Source: Agromyces agglutinans
GTDB taxonomy: Bacteria > Actinomycetota > Actinomycetes > Actinomycetales > Microbacteriaceae
Direction of reading: 5' to 3'
Length of the DNA: 64,000 bases
Assembly: GCF_009647605.1 (NCBI RefSeq)
Contig: NZ_WJIF01000016.1
Coordinates: forward strand, 1 to 64,000
Under the pieces are notes generated by a model. That model worked only from the letters and a program-made list of their open reading frames with translations. It was not told where the DNA came from and ran no database searches. The position numbers and the translations under genes were made by a program. Of the stretch, positions 45,688-53,248 are shown one piece after another (the first letter of the stretch is position 1; the number at the start of each line of letters is the position of its first letter).

Positions 45688-46068
45688 CTAGGAGTCGAGG
45701 GATGCTCGACCTAGGTCCGAGAGTGCGACCGGCAGCTCATCGCGGTGTTCGGCCAGCAGTGCGCGGGCCCCGGCCAGCTCGGGTCCGCCGTCGTCGCCGA
45801 GGAGGGCGACGACGTGCTCGCCGGGGAGGAGGAACTCGTCGCCGCCGCCGCCGGCGGGCGACGGGACCAGCCGGAGGATGCCGCCGGCCAGCTGCACAGC
45901 CAGCCACTCGCTCGCGGCCTCCTCGGCGGCGCCGGCCAACACCGCGAAGGTCGCGACATCGACCGGTCCGGCGTCGAACAGCACGCGGTAGTACCCGCGT
46001 GCCCGGCCGACGGCGATCGACGCGCGGACGCGCCCCTCAGAGGCTGTGGCGGTGAGATCAATCGACAT
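45688..46068 (-). CDS. Small protein resembling the N-domain of the neighbouring methyltransferase
   Basis: A 126-residue protein. SIAVGRARGYYRVLFDAGPV and EWLAVQLAGGILRLV, then FLLPGEHVVALL, parallel the winged-helix part and FTLPGHHVPGLV of the methyltransferase at 43301, but the SAM domain is missing. ATG 46068 has GAGGAGG at a good distance, so it looks translated. It could be a truncated paralogue or a regulator of the enzyme; function unknown. Confidence 0.6.
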   Translation of the reverse strand: MSIDLTATASEGRVRASIAVGRARGYYRVLFDAGPVDVATFAVLAGAAEEAASEWLAVQLAGGILRLVPSPAGGGGDEFLLPGEHVVALLGDDGGPELAGARALLAEHRDELPVALSDLGRASLDS

Positions 46069-46233
46069 GGGATCCTCCTCGATCGGGTCGCCACGGTGCG
46101 GGCGACGATCAGATTCCAGATCGAAGCGGGGCCTGCGGCATCCCGCCTTCGAGCCATCGCCGACTGGCCGGTTCGGGCCACGCCGCGGTGCATCCAAGGC
46201 GACGCTCAGGTGGCTTCCGTACCGTCGAAGGCG

Positions 46234-46941
46234 ATGTCGGAAACGCCCAACTCCCCCAATCCCGCCGTCCGCCGCAACCGGCTCGTCGCGATCGGCGTCG
46301 CCGCCGCGCTCGTCGTCGGCGGCGGTGCGGCGACCGCGATCGCCCTCGGCTCGGGCGGCGCCCCCTCGGATGCCTCCGGCGCAGCCGCCGCCGATGCGGC
46401 CGCCGAGACGTCGACGGACGACTCGTCCGGCGAGGCATCCGACCGCGACCTCTCGCCGGCCGTCGCCGCGCAGCTCGCCTACGTGAGCGCGCACTGGCGC
46501 GACACGTCGAACGAGGAGTTCGGCTTCCTGGAAGAGAGCGACTGCGTGAACTTCGCGAGCCAGTCGCTGCTGGAGCGCGGCTGGACGACCGACGACGAGT
46601 GGTGGTACGAGCCCGGCGGCGACCCGTACGCGCACGCGCCCGCCTGGATCAGCTCGACCGCGTTCCGCGACTACCTCGAAGCCCACCCCGAGCGCGCGAC
46701 CGCACTCACCGACGCGCAGCGCGAGCGGGTGAAGGTCGGCGACATCGTGCAGTTCGACTGGGACGACTCGGGCGACCGCGACCACACCGGCATCGTGACC
46801 GCCGTCGAGATGCGCGACGACGGCAGCGTCTCGATCGAGTACGCCGGCCACACGGACGCCACCTACGACTACACGGTCGACGAGGCGATCACCGAGAAGC
46901 ACCCGGGCGGGATCGCGTACTACTGGAGCGTTCCCGAGTGA
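46234..46941 (+). CDS. Membrane-anchored amidase-domain (Amidase_6) protein
   Basis: A 235-residue protein: one membrane segment (about 17-39), an Ala/Ser/Asp linker (43-75), then an Amidase_6-type Cys/His hydrolase domain with ESDCVNFASQSLLERGW (Cys nucleophile), DIVQFDWDDSGDRDHTGIV (His) and GGIAYYWSVPE. It probably acts on the cell wall outside the membrane. ATG 46234 is chosen; GTG 46210 is in frame with a weaker site. Its last 22 bases overlap the convergent SIP gene. Confidence 0.75.
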   Translation: MSETPNSPNPAVRRNRLVAIGVAAALVVGGGAATAIALGSGGAPSDASGAAAADAAAETSTDDSSGEASDRDLSPAVAAQLAYVSAHWRDTSNEEFGFLEESDCVNFASQSLLERGWTTDDEWWYEPGGDPYAHAPAWISSTAFRDYLEAHPERATALTDAQRERVKVGDIVQFDWDDSGDRDHTGIVTAVEMRDDGSVSIEYAGHTDATYDYTVDEAITEKHPGGIAYYWSVPE

Positions 46942-47327
46942 GCTGAGCGAGCGGATGCCTCGCGCTCGAGGTCACGGGCGTAGGCGTCGACGAGGCTCGA
47001 GCCGCGCGCGCCGAGCCAGACGTCGAGCTCGACGCCGCCCTCGGGCCGCATCCACTCGCCGAGCCAGTGGTCGACTGCGGCGATGAGCGCCTCGCCGCGC
47101 GGAGCGACGCCGCTCGCGCGCTCGCGGAACACCCAGTGCACGCCGACGCCCGCGGGCGCGCCGAGGGGCGCGATCTGCAGGGCGTTGCACGCTTCGATCA
47201 GCACGAGGCCCACGGCGTCGGCCGGGCACGCCTCCAGCTTGGAGCGGATGACGGCCAGGTCGCCCGTATCGCCCGCGAACAGCACGCGAGGCGCCTCGGG
47301 TTCGCGCTTGCGCATACGACTGGCCAT
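46920..47327 (-). CDS. SIP-domain protein (siderophore-interacting C-domain only)
   Basis: A 135-residue protein matching only the C-terminal NAD(P)H domain of siderophore-interacting ferric reductases (VLFAGDTGDLAVIRSKLEA, then HWVFRER, HWLGEWMR); the FAD-binding N-domain is absent. It may work with a separate protein or act as a stand-alone reductase. A DtxR/IdeR iron box lies in its promoter, so it should be derepressed when iron is scarce. ATG 47327 has no ribosome site and a -10 TAAAGT ends 6 nt before it (leaderless). Confidence 0.8.
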   Translation of the reverse strand: MASRMRKREPEAPRVLFAGDTGDLAVIRSKLEACPADAVGLVLIEACNALQIAPLGAPAGVGVHWVFRERASGVAPRGEALIAAVDHWLGEWMRPEGGVELDVWLGARGSSLVDAYARDLEREASARSAHSGTLQ

Positions 47328-47333
47328 GCCGCC

Positions 47334-47355
47334 ACTTTAGGTAAGCCTTACCTGA
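47334..47355 (-). promoter_or_regulatory. DtxR/IdeR iron box and leaderless promoter
   Basis: TTAGGTAAGCCTTACCTGA (47337-47355) matches the DtxR consensus TTAGGTTAGCCTAACCTAA in 16 of 19 positions. It overlaps the -10 TAAAGT (47334-47339, minus strand) of the SIP gene. Confidence 0.85.
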
Positions 47356-47382
47356 ACCGCAAGTCGGTGCAGCCGGCGCACC

Positions 47383-47769
47383 TCACCCGTCGTTCATGCC
47401 GAACGTCGCCGGGTCGACCGGGCGCGCGGCTCGGGGAAGGTTCGCAACGACGAGCCGATACGACTCGGTGACCAACTCGTCGACCAGGCGCTGCCCGAGC
47501 GTCCCGCCCGGGCGCAGCGTGATCCAGTGCCGCTTGTTCATGTGGTAGCCGGGCGTGATGCCCTCGTGCTGCTCCCGGAGCGCCCTGCCGTCCTCCGGCG
47601 CGGACTTCAGAGTGACGATCGGTTCCCCGGTGATCTCGGTCAGCAGCATGAACACGCGGCCGCGGACCTTGAAGACCTCCCAGTCCGGGCCGAACGGGTA
47701 CTCGAGGACGGCGCCCGGCAGCTCCTCCGCGCGGCGCCTGGCGCACTGCTGCACGGCGTCGAGCCGCAT
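47383..47769 (-). CDS. YjbR/MmcQ-family protein
   Basis: A 128-residue protein of the CyaY-like YjbR fold: LPGAVLEYPFGPDWEVFKVR, MLLTEITG, NKRHWITLRPGG and ESYRLVVANLPR are the typical blocks. Members are thought to bind DNA or ligands; function unknown. ATG 47769 has GGGAGG at 6 nt; a longer reading (to 47898) would pass through the tandem repeat and is rejected. Confidence 0.82.
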   Translation of the reverse strand: MRLDAVQQCARRRAEELPGAVLEYPFGPDWEVFKVRGRVFMLLTEITGEPIVTLKSAPEDGRALREQHEGITPGYHMNKRHWITLRPGGTLGQRLVDELVTESYRLVVANLPRAARPVDPATFGMNDG

Positions 47770-47794
47770 GCGTCCTCCCGAGATCGCGGTGGGA

Positions 47795-47858
47795 AGTTCC
47801 GAACTGCGGGAGGTCCGAACTGCCGGAGTTCCGAAGTGCCGGAGTTCCGAACTGCCGC
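47795..47858. repeat. Four 16-bp tandem repeats, each with an inverted core
   Basis: Units at 47795, 47811, 47827 and 47843, close to AGTTCCGAACTGCCGG. Each holds AGTTC-C-GAACT (or a one-base variant), an inverted repeat. They lie between the YjbR gene and the divergent ArsR gene. Confidence 0.85.
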
Positions 47859-47913
47859 CTTCGCTCGATGGTAGACACATCGACCGACCGACCGACAATT
47901 CATTGCACCTTCT

Positions 47914-47947
47914 GGTTCAGTGTTGTATAGTGAACCGCATGGTTCAC
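47914..47947 (+). promoter_or_regulatory. Leaderless promoter with ArsR operator
   Basis: -10 TATAGT (47926-47931) ends 7 nt before the ATG. GGTTCA at 47914, TGAACC at 47931 and GGTTCA at 47941 form overlapping inverted repeats; GTGAACCGCATGGTTCAC (47930-47947) is a perfect palindrome over the start codon. Confidence 0.7.
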
Positions 47948-48274
47948 AGTGAGGTCCTCGACGCGGCGTTCGCCGCACTCGCCGATCCGACCCGGCGCAG
48001 CGTGCTCGTTCGGCTCGGCGACGGGCCGGCGACGGTCACCGAACTCGCCGAGCCGGCGGGCATGTCGGTGACCGGCATGGCCAAGCACGTGCGCGTCCTC
48101 GAAGACGCGGGTCTCGTCACGACCGAGAAGGTCGGACGCACCCGCCAGTGCCGGCTCGGCACCGAACGATTGGACGACGCCATGTCGTGGATCGGCTTCT
48201 ACCAACGGCTCTGGGACCGTCGCCTCGACGGCCTCGACGCCTTCCTCCTCCTCCAGAAGGGAACGACATCATGA
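47939..48274 (+). CDS. ArsR-family regulator
   Basis: A 111-residue winged-helix repressor: ALADPTRRSVLVRLGDGPAT (about 13-32), HTH VTELAEPAGMSVTGMAKHVR and wing TEKVGRTRQCRL. No metal-binding Cys pair of ArsR/SmtB type is seen. It overlaps the SRPBCC gene by 4 bp, the common ArsR-Aha1 pairing, and probably represses it. The mRNA appears leaderless. Confidence 0.9.
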   Translation: MVHSEVLDAAFAALADPTRRSVLVRLGDGPATVTELAEPAGMSVTGMAKHVRVLEDAGLVTTEKVGRTRQCRLGTERLDDAMSWIGFYQRLWDRRLDGLDAFLLLQKGTTS

Positions 48275-48729
48275 CCGACACGACCGCCCTCAGCCTGCGC
48301 ATCGAGCGAGCGCTTCCGGCCTCCCCCGAGGAGGTGTTCGACGCCTACACCGACGCCGAGAAGCAGAAGATCTGGTTCTCGATCCTCGACGAGGATCCCG
48401 GCATCGTGGAGATCGAGGTCGACCTGCGAGTCGGCGGCACGCAGACCGCCGTCTGGGGCCCCGACCGCGAGCATCTCTTCCGCGAGACGCAGACCTTCCT
48501 CGAGATCGACCGGCCGAACCGGCTGGTCACCGAATCCGTCGGCAGCGGACCCGACGGCGACTCGATGACCACGCGCGTCGAGATCGACTTCGCCCCCACG
48601 AACGGCGGCACCCTCATGACGATCGTGCAGTCGGGCTTCCCGACGCCCGAGGTGCGGGACTTCTTCGAGACGGAGGCCTGGATCGGCGCGCTCGAGCGCA
48701 TCGAGGCCTACCTGCGCCGCGAGGCCTGA
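48271..48729 (+). CDS. SRPBCC (Aha1-like) protein
   Basis: A 152-residue START-like fold protein: IERALPASPEEVFDAYTD at the N-terminus, LRVGGTQTAVWGPDREHLF in the middle and MTIVQSGFPTPEVRDFFE near the end. Such proteins bind hydrophobic ligands; this one is coupled to the ArsR gene (ATGA overlap), so it may handle the compound the regulator senses (inferred). Confidence 0.87.
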   Translation: MTDTTALSLRIERALPASPEEVFDAYTDAEKQKIWFSILDEDPGIVEIEVDLRVGGTQTAVWGPDREHLFRETQTFLEIDRPNRLVTESVGSGPDGDSMTTRVEIDFAPTNGGTLMTIVQSGFPTPEVRDFFETEAWIGALERIEAYLRREA

Positions 48730-48764
48730 CGCAGGCTGCGCTCGACCGACGACACGGCCCCGTC

Positions 48765-48847
48765 GGTCGAGGAGCGACGAAGGAGCGTATCGAGGCTACG
48801 TCCGCGGGTCTCGATACGCGTCCTCCTTCGTCGGGCGCTCCTCGACC
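48765..48847. repeat. REP-like element, inverted pair
   Basis: GGTCGAGGAGCGACGAAGGA onward (48765-48795) and its complementary arm GGTCTCGATACG...CTCGACC (48807-48847), separated by 11 bp. This can fold as one large hairpin after the SRPBCC gene. Confidence 0.8.
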
Positions 48848-48875
48848 AGCGAGATCGACTCCTCGACCGACGACC

Positions 48876-49883
48876 TCACTGGTTCGAGAATGCCGCGTCG
48901 AACGAGGCGGTCGGCCGCGGGAACAGCTTCGACCGGATGAACCCGACGGCCTCGGCCGCGCCGTGCAGCCGGTCCATGCCCGCGTCCTCCCACTCAACCG
49001 AGATGGGCCCCGTGTAGCCGATCGCGTCGAGCGCGCGGAACGCGTCCTCCCACGGCACGTCGCCGTGCCCGGTCGAGACGAAGTCCCAGCCGCGGCGCGG
49101 GTCGCCCCACGGCAGGTGCGACCCGAGGATGCCGGCGCGGCCGGTGGCCGGACGCATCCGCGTGTCCTTGCAGTCCACGTGGTAGATGCGGTCCTGGAAG
49201 TCCTGGATGAACCCGACGGGGTCGATGCCCTGCCACATCATGTGCGACGGGTCCCAGTTGAACCCGAACGCCTCCCGCCGGTCGATCGCCTCGAGCGTGC
49301 GCACGCTGGTCCAGTAGTCGTAGGCGATCTCCGACGGATGCACCTCGTGCGCGAAGCGCACGCCCTCGGCGTCGAACACGTCGAGGATGGGGTTCCACCG
49401 GTTCGCGAAGTCCTCGTAGCCCGCGTCGATCACCGACGCCGGCACGGGCGGGAACATCGCCACGTACGGCCAGATGCTCGACCCCGTGAACCCGACGACG
49501 ACGTCGACGCCGAGCTTGCGCGCGACGCGCGCCGACCGCTTCATGTCGTCGGCCGCGCGCTGCCGCACGCCCTCGGCGTCGCCGTCGCCCCACGTGTACG
49601 GGCGGACGATGCCCTGGTGGCGGAAGTCGATCGGGTCGTCGCACACCGCCTGGCCGGTGAGGTGGTTGGAGATGGCGTGCACCCCGAGCCCGTACCGCTT
49701 CAGGATCTCGCGGCGCTCGTCGAGGTAGCCCGGCTCCTCCTCGGCGAGCTTGAGGTCGAGGTGATCGCCCGAGCACGCGATCTCGAGGCCGTCGTAGCCC
49801 CACTTCGCGGCGAGGCGCGCGACCTCCTCGAACGGCAGGTCGGCCCACTGGCCGGTGAACAGCGTGACCGGGTGCGTGCTCAT
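48876..49883 (-). CDS. TIM-barrel sugar isomerase/epimerase-family protein
   Basis: A 335-residue AP-endonuclease-2-type TIM barrel. VTLFTGQWADLPFEEVARLA, GYDGLEIACSGDHLDLKLA, FAHEVHPSEIAYD, FNWDPSHMMWQG and ISVEWEDAGMDR place the metal-binding Glu, Asp and His residues of xylose-isomerase-like epimerases. ATG 49883 has AGAGGGA upstream and overlaps the next epimerase gene by 4 bp. It is the last gene of the operon from 57031 and probably acts on the imported sugar or its keto form (inferred). Confidence 0.85.
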   Translation of the reverse strand: MSTHPVTLFTGQWADLPFEEVARLAAKWGYDGLEIACSGDHLDLKLAEEEPGYLDERREILKRYGLGVHAISNHLTGQAVCDDPIDFRHQGIVRPYTWGDGDAEGVRQRAADDMKRSARVARKLGVDVVVGFTGSSIWPYVAMFPPVPASVIDAGYEDFANRWNPILDVFDAEGVRFAHEVHPSEIAYDYWTSVRTLEAIDRREAFGFNWDPSHMMWQGIDPVGFIQDFQDRIYHVDCKDTRMRPATGRAGILGSHLPWGDPRRGWDFVSTGHGDVPWEDAFRALDAIGYTGPISVEWEDAGMDRLHGAAEAVGFIRSKLFPRPTASFDAAFSNQ

Positions 49884-50749
49884 CGTGGTTCCCTCTCGTT
49901 CTGCAGTTCGTTCAGAAAGTGGATGCTCCGTGCCGCGAGCTCGTCCTGCGTGGCGGCCAGCGGCCGCCACACCGAGGCCGCGACCGCGATCGTCGCGTTC
50001 TCGCCGGTGAAGCTCTCGAGCCCGAGCGGCCCGGGATAGCCGACGTCGTCGAGCGCGTCGAGGAACGCCGGCCAGTCGAAGTGGTCGTCGCCGACGGCGC
50101 CGCGGTCGTTGCCGCAGACCTGCACGTAGGCGACGTGCTCGCCCGCGGCGCGAACGGCATCGCCGACGTGCTTCTCCTCGATGTTCAGGTGGTAGGTGTC
50201 GAGGGCGAGGCCGAGGCCCGGCCCGAGCAGCGGCCCGAGCGCCTCGAGCGCCTGCTCGACGGTGTTCACGAGGCTCGTCTCGTAGCGGTTGAGCGGCTCG
50301 ATCGCGAGACGGATGCCCCGCTCCTCGGCCTGCCGCACGACGGGTGCGAGCGCCGAGCGGAGCTCGCCGTAGCGGCCCGCGCGCTCCTCGGCGTCCATGC
50401 GCCACGTGCGCCCGGTGGCCGCCGTGAACGGACCCGCCACCACGCGCGAACCGAGCCGCTCGGCGACCTTCACGCAGTGCACGAGGTAGTTCTGCGTCGC
50501 GACCACCTCCGAGCCGGGCGCCGCGACGAGGTTGCGGCCGGGGCCCATCGCCCCGATCACGACGGGGGCGAGGCGGTGCTCGGCCAGCACCTCGGCCGCG
50601 GCATCCGGCGACCAGTCGCCCGGCTGCTCGACCGGCAGCTCGATCGCGCCGAATCCCATGCCGGCCGCCTTCGCGGCGAGCTCGCGCAGCGAGCCGTCGT
50701 CGAGCGGCGAGGTCCAGACCCAGGTGTTGACGCCGATGGTGCGGCGCAT
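49880..50749 (-). CDS. TIM-barrel epimerase, D-psicose/tagatose 3-epimerase-like
   Basis: A 289-residue protein. GVNTWVWTSPLDDGSLRELA, FGAIELPVEQPGDW, LAIEPLNRYETSLVNTVEQA, LALDTYHLNIEEK and LESFTGEN match ketose 3-epimerases, with the metal ligands Glu, Asp, His and Glu in place. It lies 130 bp after the binding-protein gene, beyond a REP-like hairpin, and overlaps the second epimerase gene. Confidence 0.87.
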   Translation of the reverse strand: MRRTIGVNTWVWTSPLDDGSLRELAAKAAGMGFGAIELPVEQPGDWSPDAAAEVLAEHRLAPVVIGAMGPGRNLVAAPGSEVVATQNYLVHCVKVAERLGSRVVAGPFTAATGRTWRMDAEERAGRYGELRSALAPVVRQAEERGIRLAIEPLNRYETSLVNTVEQALEALGPLLGPGLGLALDTYHLNIEEKHVGDAVRAAGEHVAYVQVCGNDRGAVGDDHFDWPAFLDALDDVGYPGPLGLESFTGENATIAVAASVWRPLAATQDELAARSIHFLNELQNEREPR

Positions 50750-50787
50750 GCTGCCTCCTTGCAGGGGTGCGATCGGGGAAACCCGTC

Positions 50788-50864
50788 GGTCGAGTAGCGA
50801 AGCGTATCGAGACCAGGCGAACGGATCACCGGGTCTCGATACGCTCCTTCGTCGCTACTCGACC
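50788..50864. repeat. REP-like element, inverted pair
   Basis: GGTCGAGTAGCGAAGCGTAT CGAGACC (50788-50814) and the inverted arm GGTCTCGATACGCTCC...CTACTCGACC (50832-50864). The hairpin sits between the binding-protein and epimerase genes and may lower expression of the latter. Confidence 0.85.
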
Positions 50865-50879
50865 AACGTACTCAGCGGG

Positions 50880-52085
50880 TTACGGGATGATGCGGTCCTC
50901 CCAGACCTGCGGGTACCCGGGCAGGTCCTCGCCGCCGAACTTGGCGTAGTGCCCGTCGGGCATGCCCTCGTTCAGGGCGAGGTACTGGTCGACCTCCTCG
51001 GCGGTGATCGGCGACTGCGGCAGCACCCACTCCTTCGGCACCTGCTGGCCCGCGAAGATCATCTGCGCGGCGAGCAGCGGCGTGCGCCACTGGAAGTTCG
51101 AGTACACCGGCGCGAGGCCCGTGAGCCCGGTCTCCTTCCACTTGCGGAGGAAGCTCATCTCGTCTTCACCGGTCATGACGGGGTAGTCGGCCCCGGCGTC
51201 CTCGAACGCCTCGATGGCGGCGACGGCGCCGTCACCGGCGTCCATCCACACGCCCTGCACGTCGCCCTTGGCGAGCTCGTCCGAGATGATCTTCTTGATC
51301 TCGGCCGGGTCGGCGCCCGTGAAGTAGTCGACCGCCTCGATGCCGGCCTCGTCGAACAGCTTCTCGGCCGCGGCCCAGCGCTGCTCGAGCACGTCGACGC
51401 CCGGCAGGATGCGCAGCGCCACGACCTTGTCGCCCTCTTCGAGCTCGTCGATCAGGAACTCGGCCGTGTCGATGCCCCACGCGAATCCGCCGATCGGGTG
51501 GATGAACGTGACGGGGCAGTCGGTCTCGACGCCGCGGTCGAACACGATCACGGGCTTGCCCGTGTCGCACGCCCGCTCGACGGCCGGGGTCATCGCCGCC
51601 GTGGAGTTCGGCGAGATGATGAAGACGTCGCAGTTGCCCTCGTTGATGAAGTAGTCGATGTCGGCGATCTGCGTGTCATCCGAGTCCTGCGCGTCGCGCG
51701 TCTCCATCTCGGAGATCGCACCGGCCTCCTGGAGCACCTTGAGCTGTTCGTTCATGGTGATCCAGCCGGTCTGCCGCCACGGGTTGGAGATCGAGGCGTT
51801 CGCGAAGCACGCCTTCTTCGCGCCCTGCGACGCGTACTGCGCCGTGTCGACGAGCTCGGCGTTGATGGTCTGGAGCCACGGCTGGCCCTCGGGACCCTCC
51901 GGCACGACGTCGCGCTCGGCGTCCTGCTTGTCGAAGAGCTCCTGGTCGAACCACTCGACCGCCTCTTCGGTCTCCGCCGCCTCTTCGCTCGGGGCGGAGA
52001 CGTTGGGGTCGGTGGTACAGCCCGCCAGCGCGATCAGCGCGAGAGCCCCGACCATGGCGGATGCCACGGTGAACCTGCGTCGCAT
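50880..52085 (-). CDS. Sugar-binding lipoprotein (RbsB-type)
   Basis: A 401-residue substrate-binding lipoprotein with lipobox LAGC (Cys about 23). ACFANASISNPWRQTGWITM, DVFIISPNSTAAMTPAVERA and GKPVIVFDRGVETDCPVTFI match the type I periplasmic binding fold used with RbsAC-like transporters. The ATG overlaps the permease stop by 1 bp (TGATG). It presents an unknown sugar or polyol. Confidence 0.88.
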   Translation of the reverse strand: MRRRFTVASAMVGALALIALAGCTTDPNVSAPSEEAAETEEAVEWFDQELFDKQDAERDVVPEGPEGQPWLQTINAELVDTAQYASQGAKKACFANASISNPWRQTGWITMNEQLKVLQEAGAISEMETRDAQDSDDTQIADIDYFINEGNCDVFIISPNSTAAMTPAVERACDTGKPVIVFDRGVETDCPVTFIHPIGGFAWGIDTAEFLIDELEEGDKVVALRILPGVDVLEQRWAAAEKLFDEAGIEAVDYFTGADPAEIKKIISDELAKGDVQGVWMDAGDGAVAAIEAFEDAGADYPVMTGEDEMSFLRKWKETGLTGLAPVYSNFQWRTPLLAAQMIFAGQQVPKEWVLPQSPITAEEVDQYLALNEGMPDGHYAKFGGEDLPGYPQVWEDRIIP

Positions 52086-53248
52086 CACGAACCTCCCTTG
52101 GTGTCGTTGTCGTCCCTCTGCGTCGAGGGAATGTGTGCAGGACGAGCGGATGCCGGGTCGGCAACCGTCTCCTTCGCCTCGTCTGGCCCGGGCTCTGGTG
52201 CCTGCTCGGGTCCGGCGGGGGAAGCTTCGAGGGCGCGGCCCTTGCGGCGCGCGCGGAATGTCGTCGCCGCGTAGGCGACGGCGAGGATGATGATGACGCC
52301 CTGGACGGCGTCGCGGTACGTCGACGGGACGCCGGCGAAGTTCAGCAGCGTGAAGAGGGCCTCGAGCGCGAACGCGCCGGCGACCGCGGCGACGACCCAG
52401 CCCCGCCCGCCGCCCAGCACGACGCCGCCGAGCACGACGGCGGTGATCGCCGTGAACTCGTAGCCGCGGCCGACGCTCGGGTGGACGCCCGCATAGCCGA
52501 CGAGCAGGATGCCGGCGACGGTGGCCGACAGCGACGAGAGGATGAATGTCGAGGTCTTCACCCACCACGTTCGGGTGCCCGAGTACGCGGCGGTCACCGG
52601 GTTGTCGCCGAGCGCGATGATCGTGCGGCCGAACGGCCGCTTCGAGAACCAGATCGCGAGCGCGAGCACCACGGCGAGGATCACGACGGCCCACGGCAGG
52701 ATGCCGATGACCGGCAGGTCGCGGATGCCGCCGCGGCCGAGCTCGCGGAACTCGTCGGCCGGGTTGCCCGTGGCCGCACCGCCCGTCCAGTAGAGGACGC
52801 CGCCGAGCAGCGCCAGCATCATGCCGAGCGTCACGATGAAGCTCGGCACCCGCAGGAACGAGACGACCAGGCCGTTCACGAGGCCGACGAGGGCGCCGAA
52901 GGCGAGCATCAGCGCCGTGACGGGCAGGGCCAGCGAGGCATCCTGCCCGATGAGATTGCCGGCGATCACGACCTGCGCGGTCACGACCGAGCCCATCGAC
53001 AGGTCGAACTCGCCGCCGACGATCACGAAGTACTGGCCGATCGCGACGATCGCGATGGGCGCGACACGCTGGATGAACCGCACCAGCTGGTCGGGCTCGG
53101 CGAACGAGGGGTTCAGCACCGTGATCGCCACGAGCAGGATCGCGAGGAGCAGGAACACCGCTCCGCGGGGGCTGATCAGGATCCGGCCGAACGCGGCGAG
53201 GCGCTCGCCGAAGCCCGGCTGGGTCGGGGTCGTGGTCGTCGCGGTCAT
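52085..53248 (-). CDS. Sugar ABC permease, RbsC-like
   Basis: A 387-residue permease with 8-10 membrane segments. IAIVAIGQYFVIVGGEFDLS, FIVTLGMMLALLGGVLY and FTAITAVVLGGVVLGGGRGW are RbsC signatures. A 45-residue charged tail follows the last segment. It overlaps the other permease gene by 4 bp and the binding-protein gene by 1 bp. Confidence 0.9.
   Translation of the reverse strand: MTATTTTPTQPGFGERLAAFGRILISPRGAVFLLLAILLVAITVLNPSFAEPDQLVRFIQRVAPIAIVAIGQYFVIVGGEFDLSMGSVVTAQVVIAGNLIGQDASLALPVTALMLAFGALVGLVNGLVVSFLRVPSFIVTLGMMLALLGGVLYWTGGAATGNPADEFRELGRGGIRDLPVIGILPWAVVILAVVLALAIWFSKRPFGRTIIALGDNPVTAAYSGTRTWWVKTSTFILSSLSATVAGILLVGYAGVHPSVGRGYEFTAITAVVLGGVVLGGGRGWVVAAVAGAFALEALFTLLNFAGVPSTYRDAVQGVIIILAVAYAATTFRARRKGRALEASPAGPEQAPEPGPDEAKETVADPASARPAHIPSTQRDDNDTKGGS

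Noticed and set aside
47795-47858. Possible CRISPR or replication iterons
   Set aside because: Units abut with no spacers, and no replication or partition gene is near; more like an operator array.
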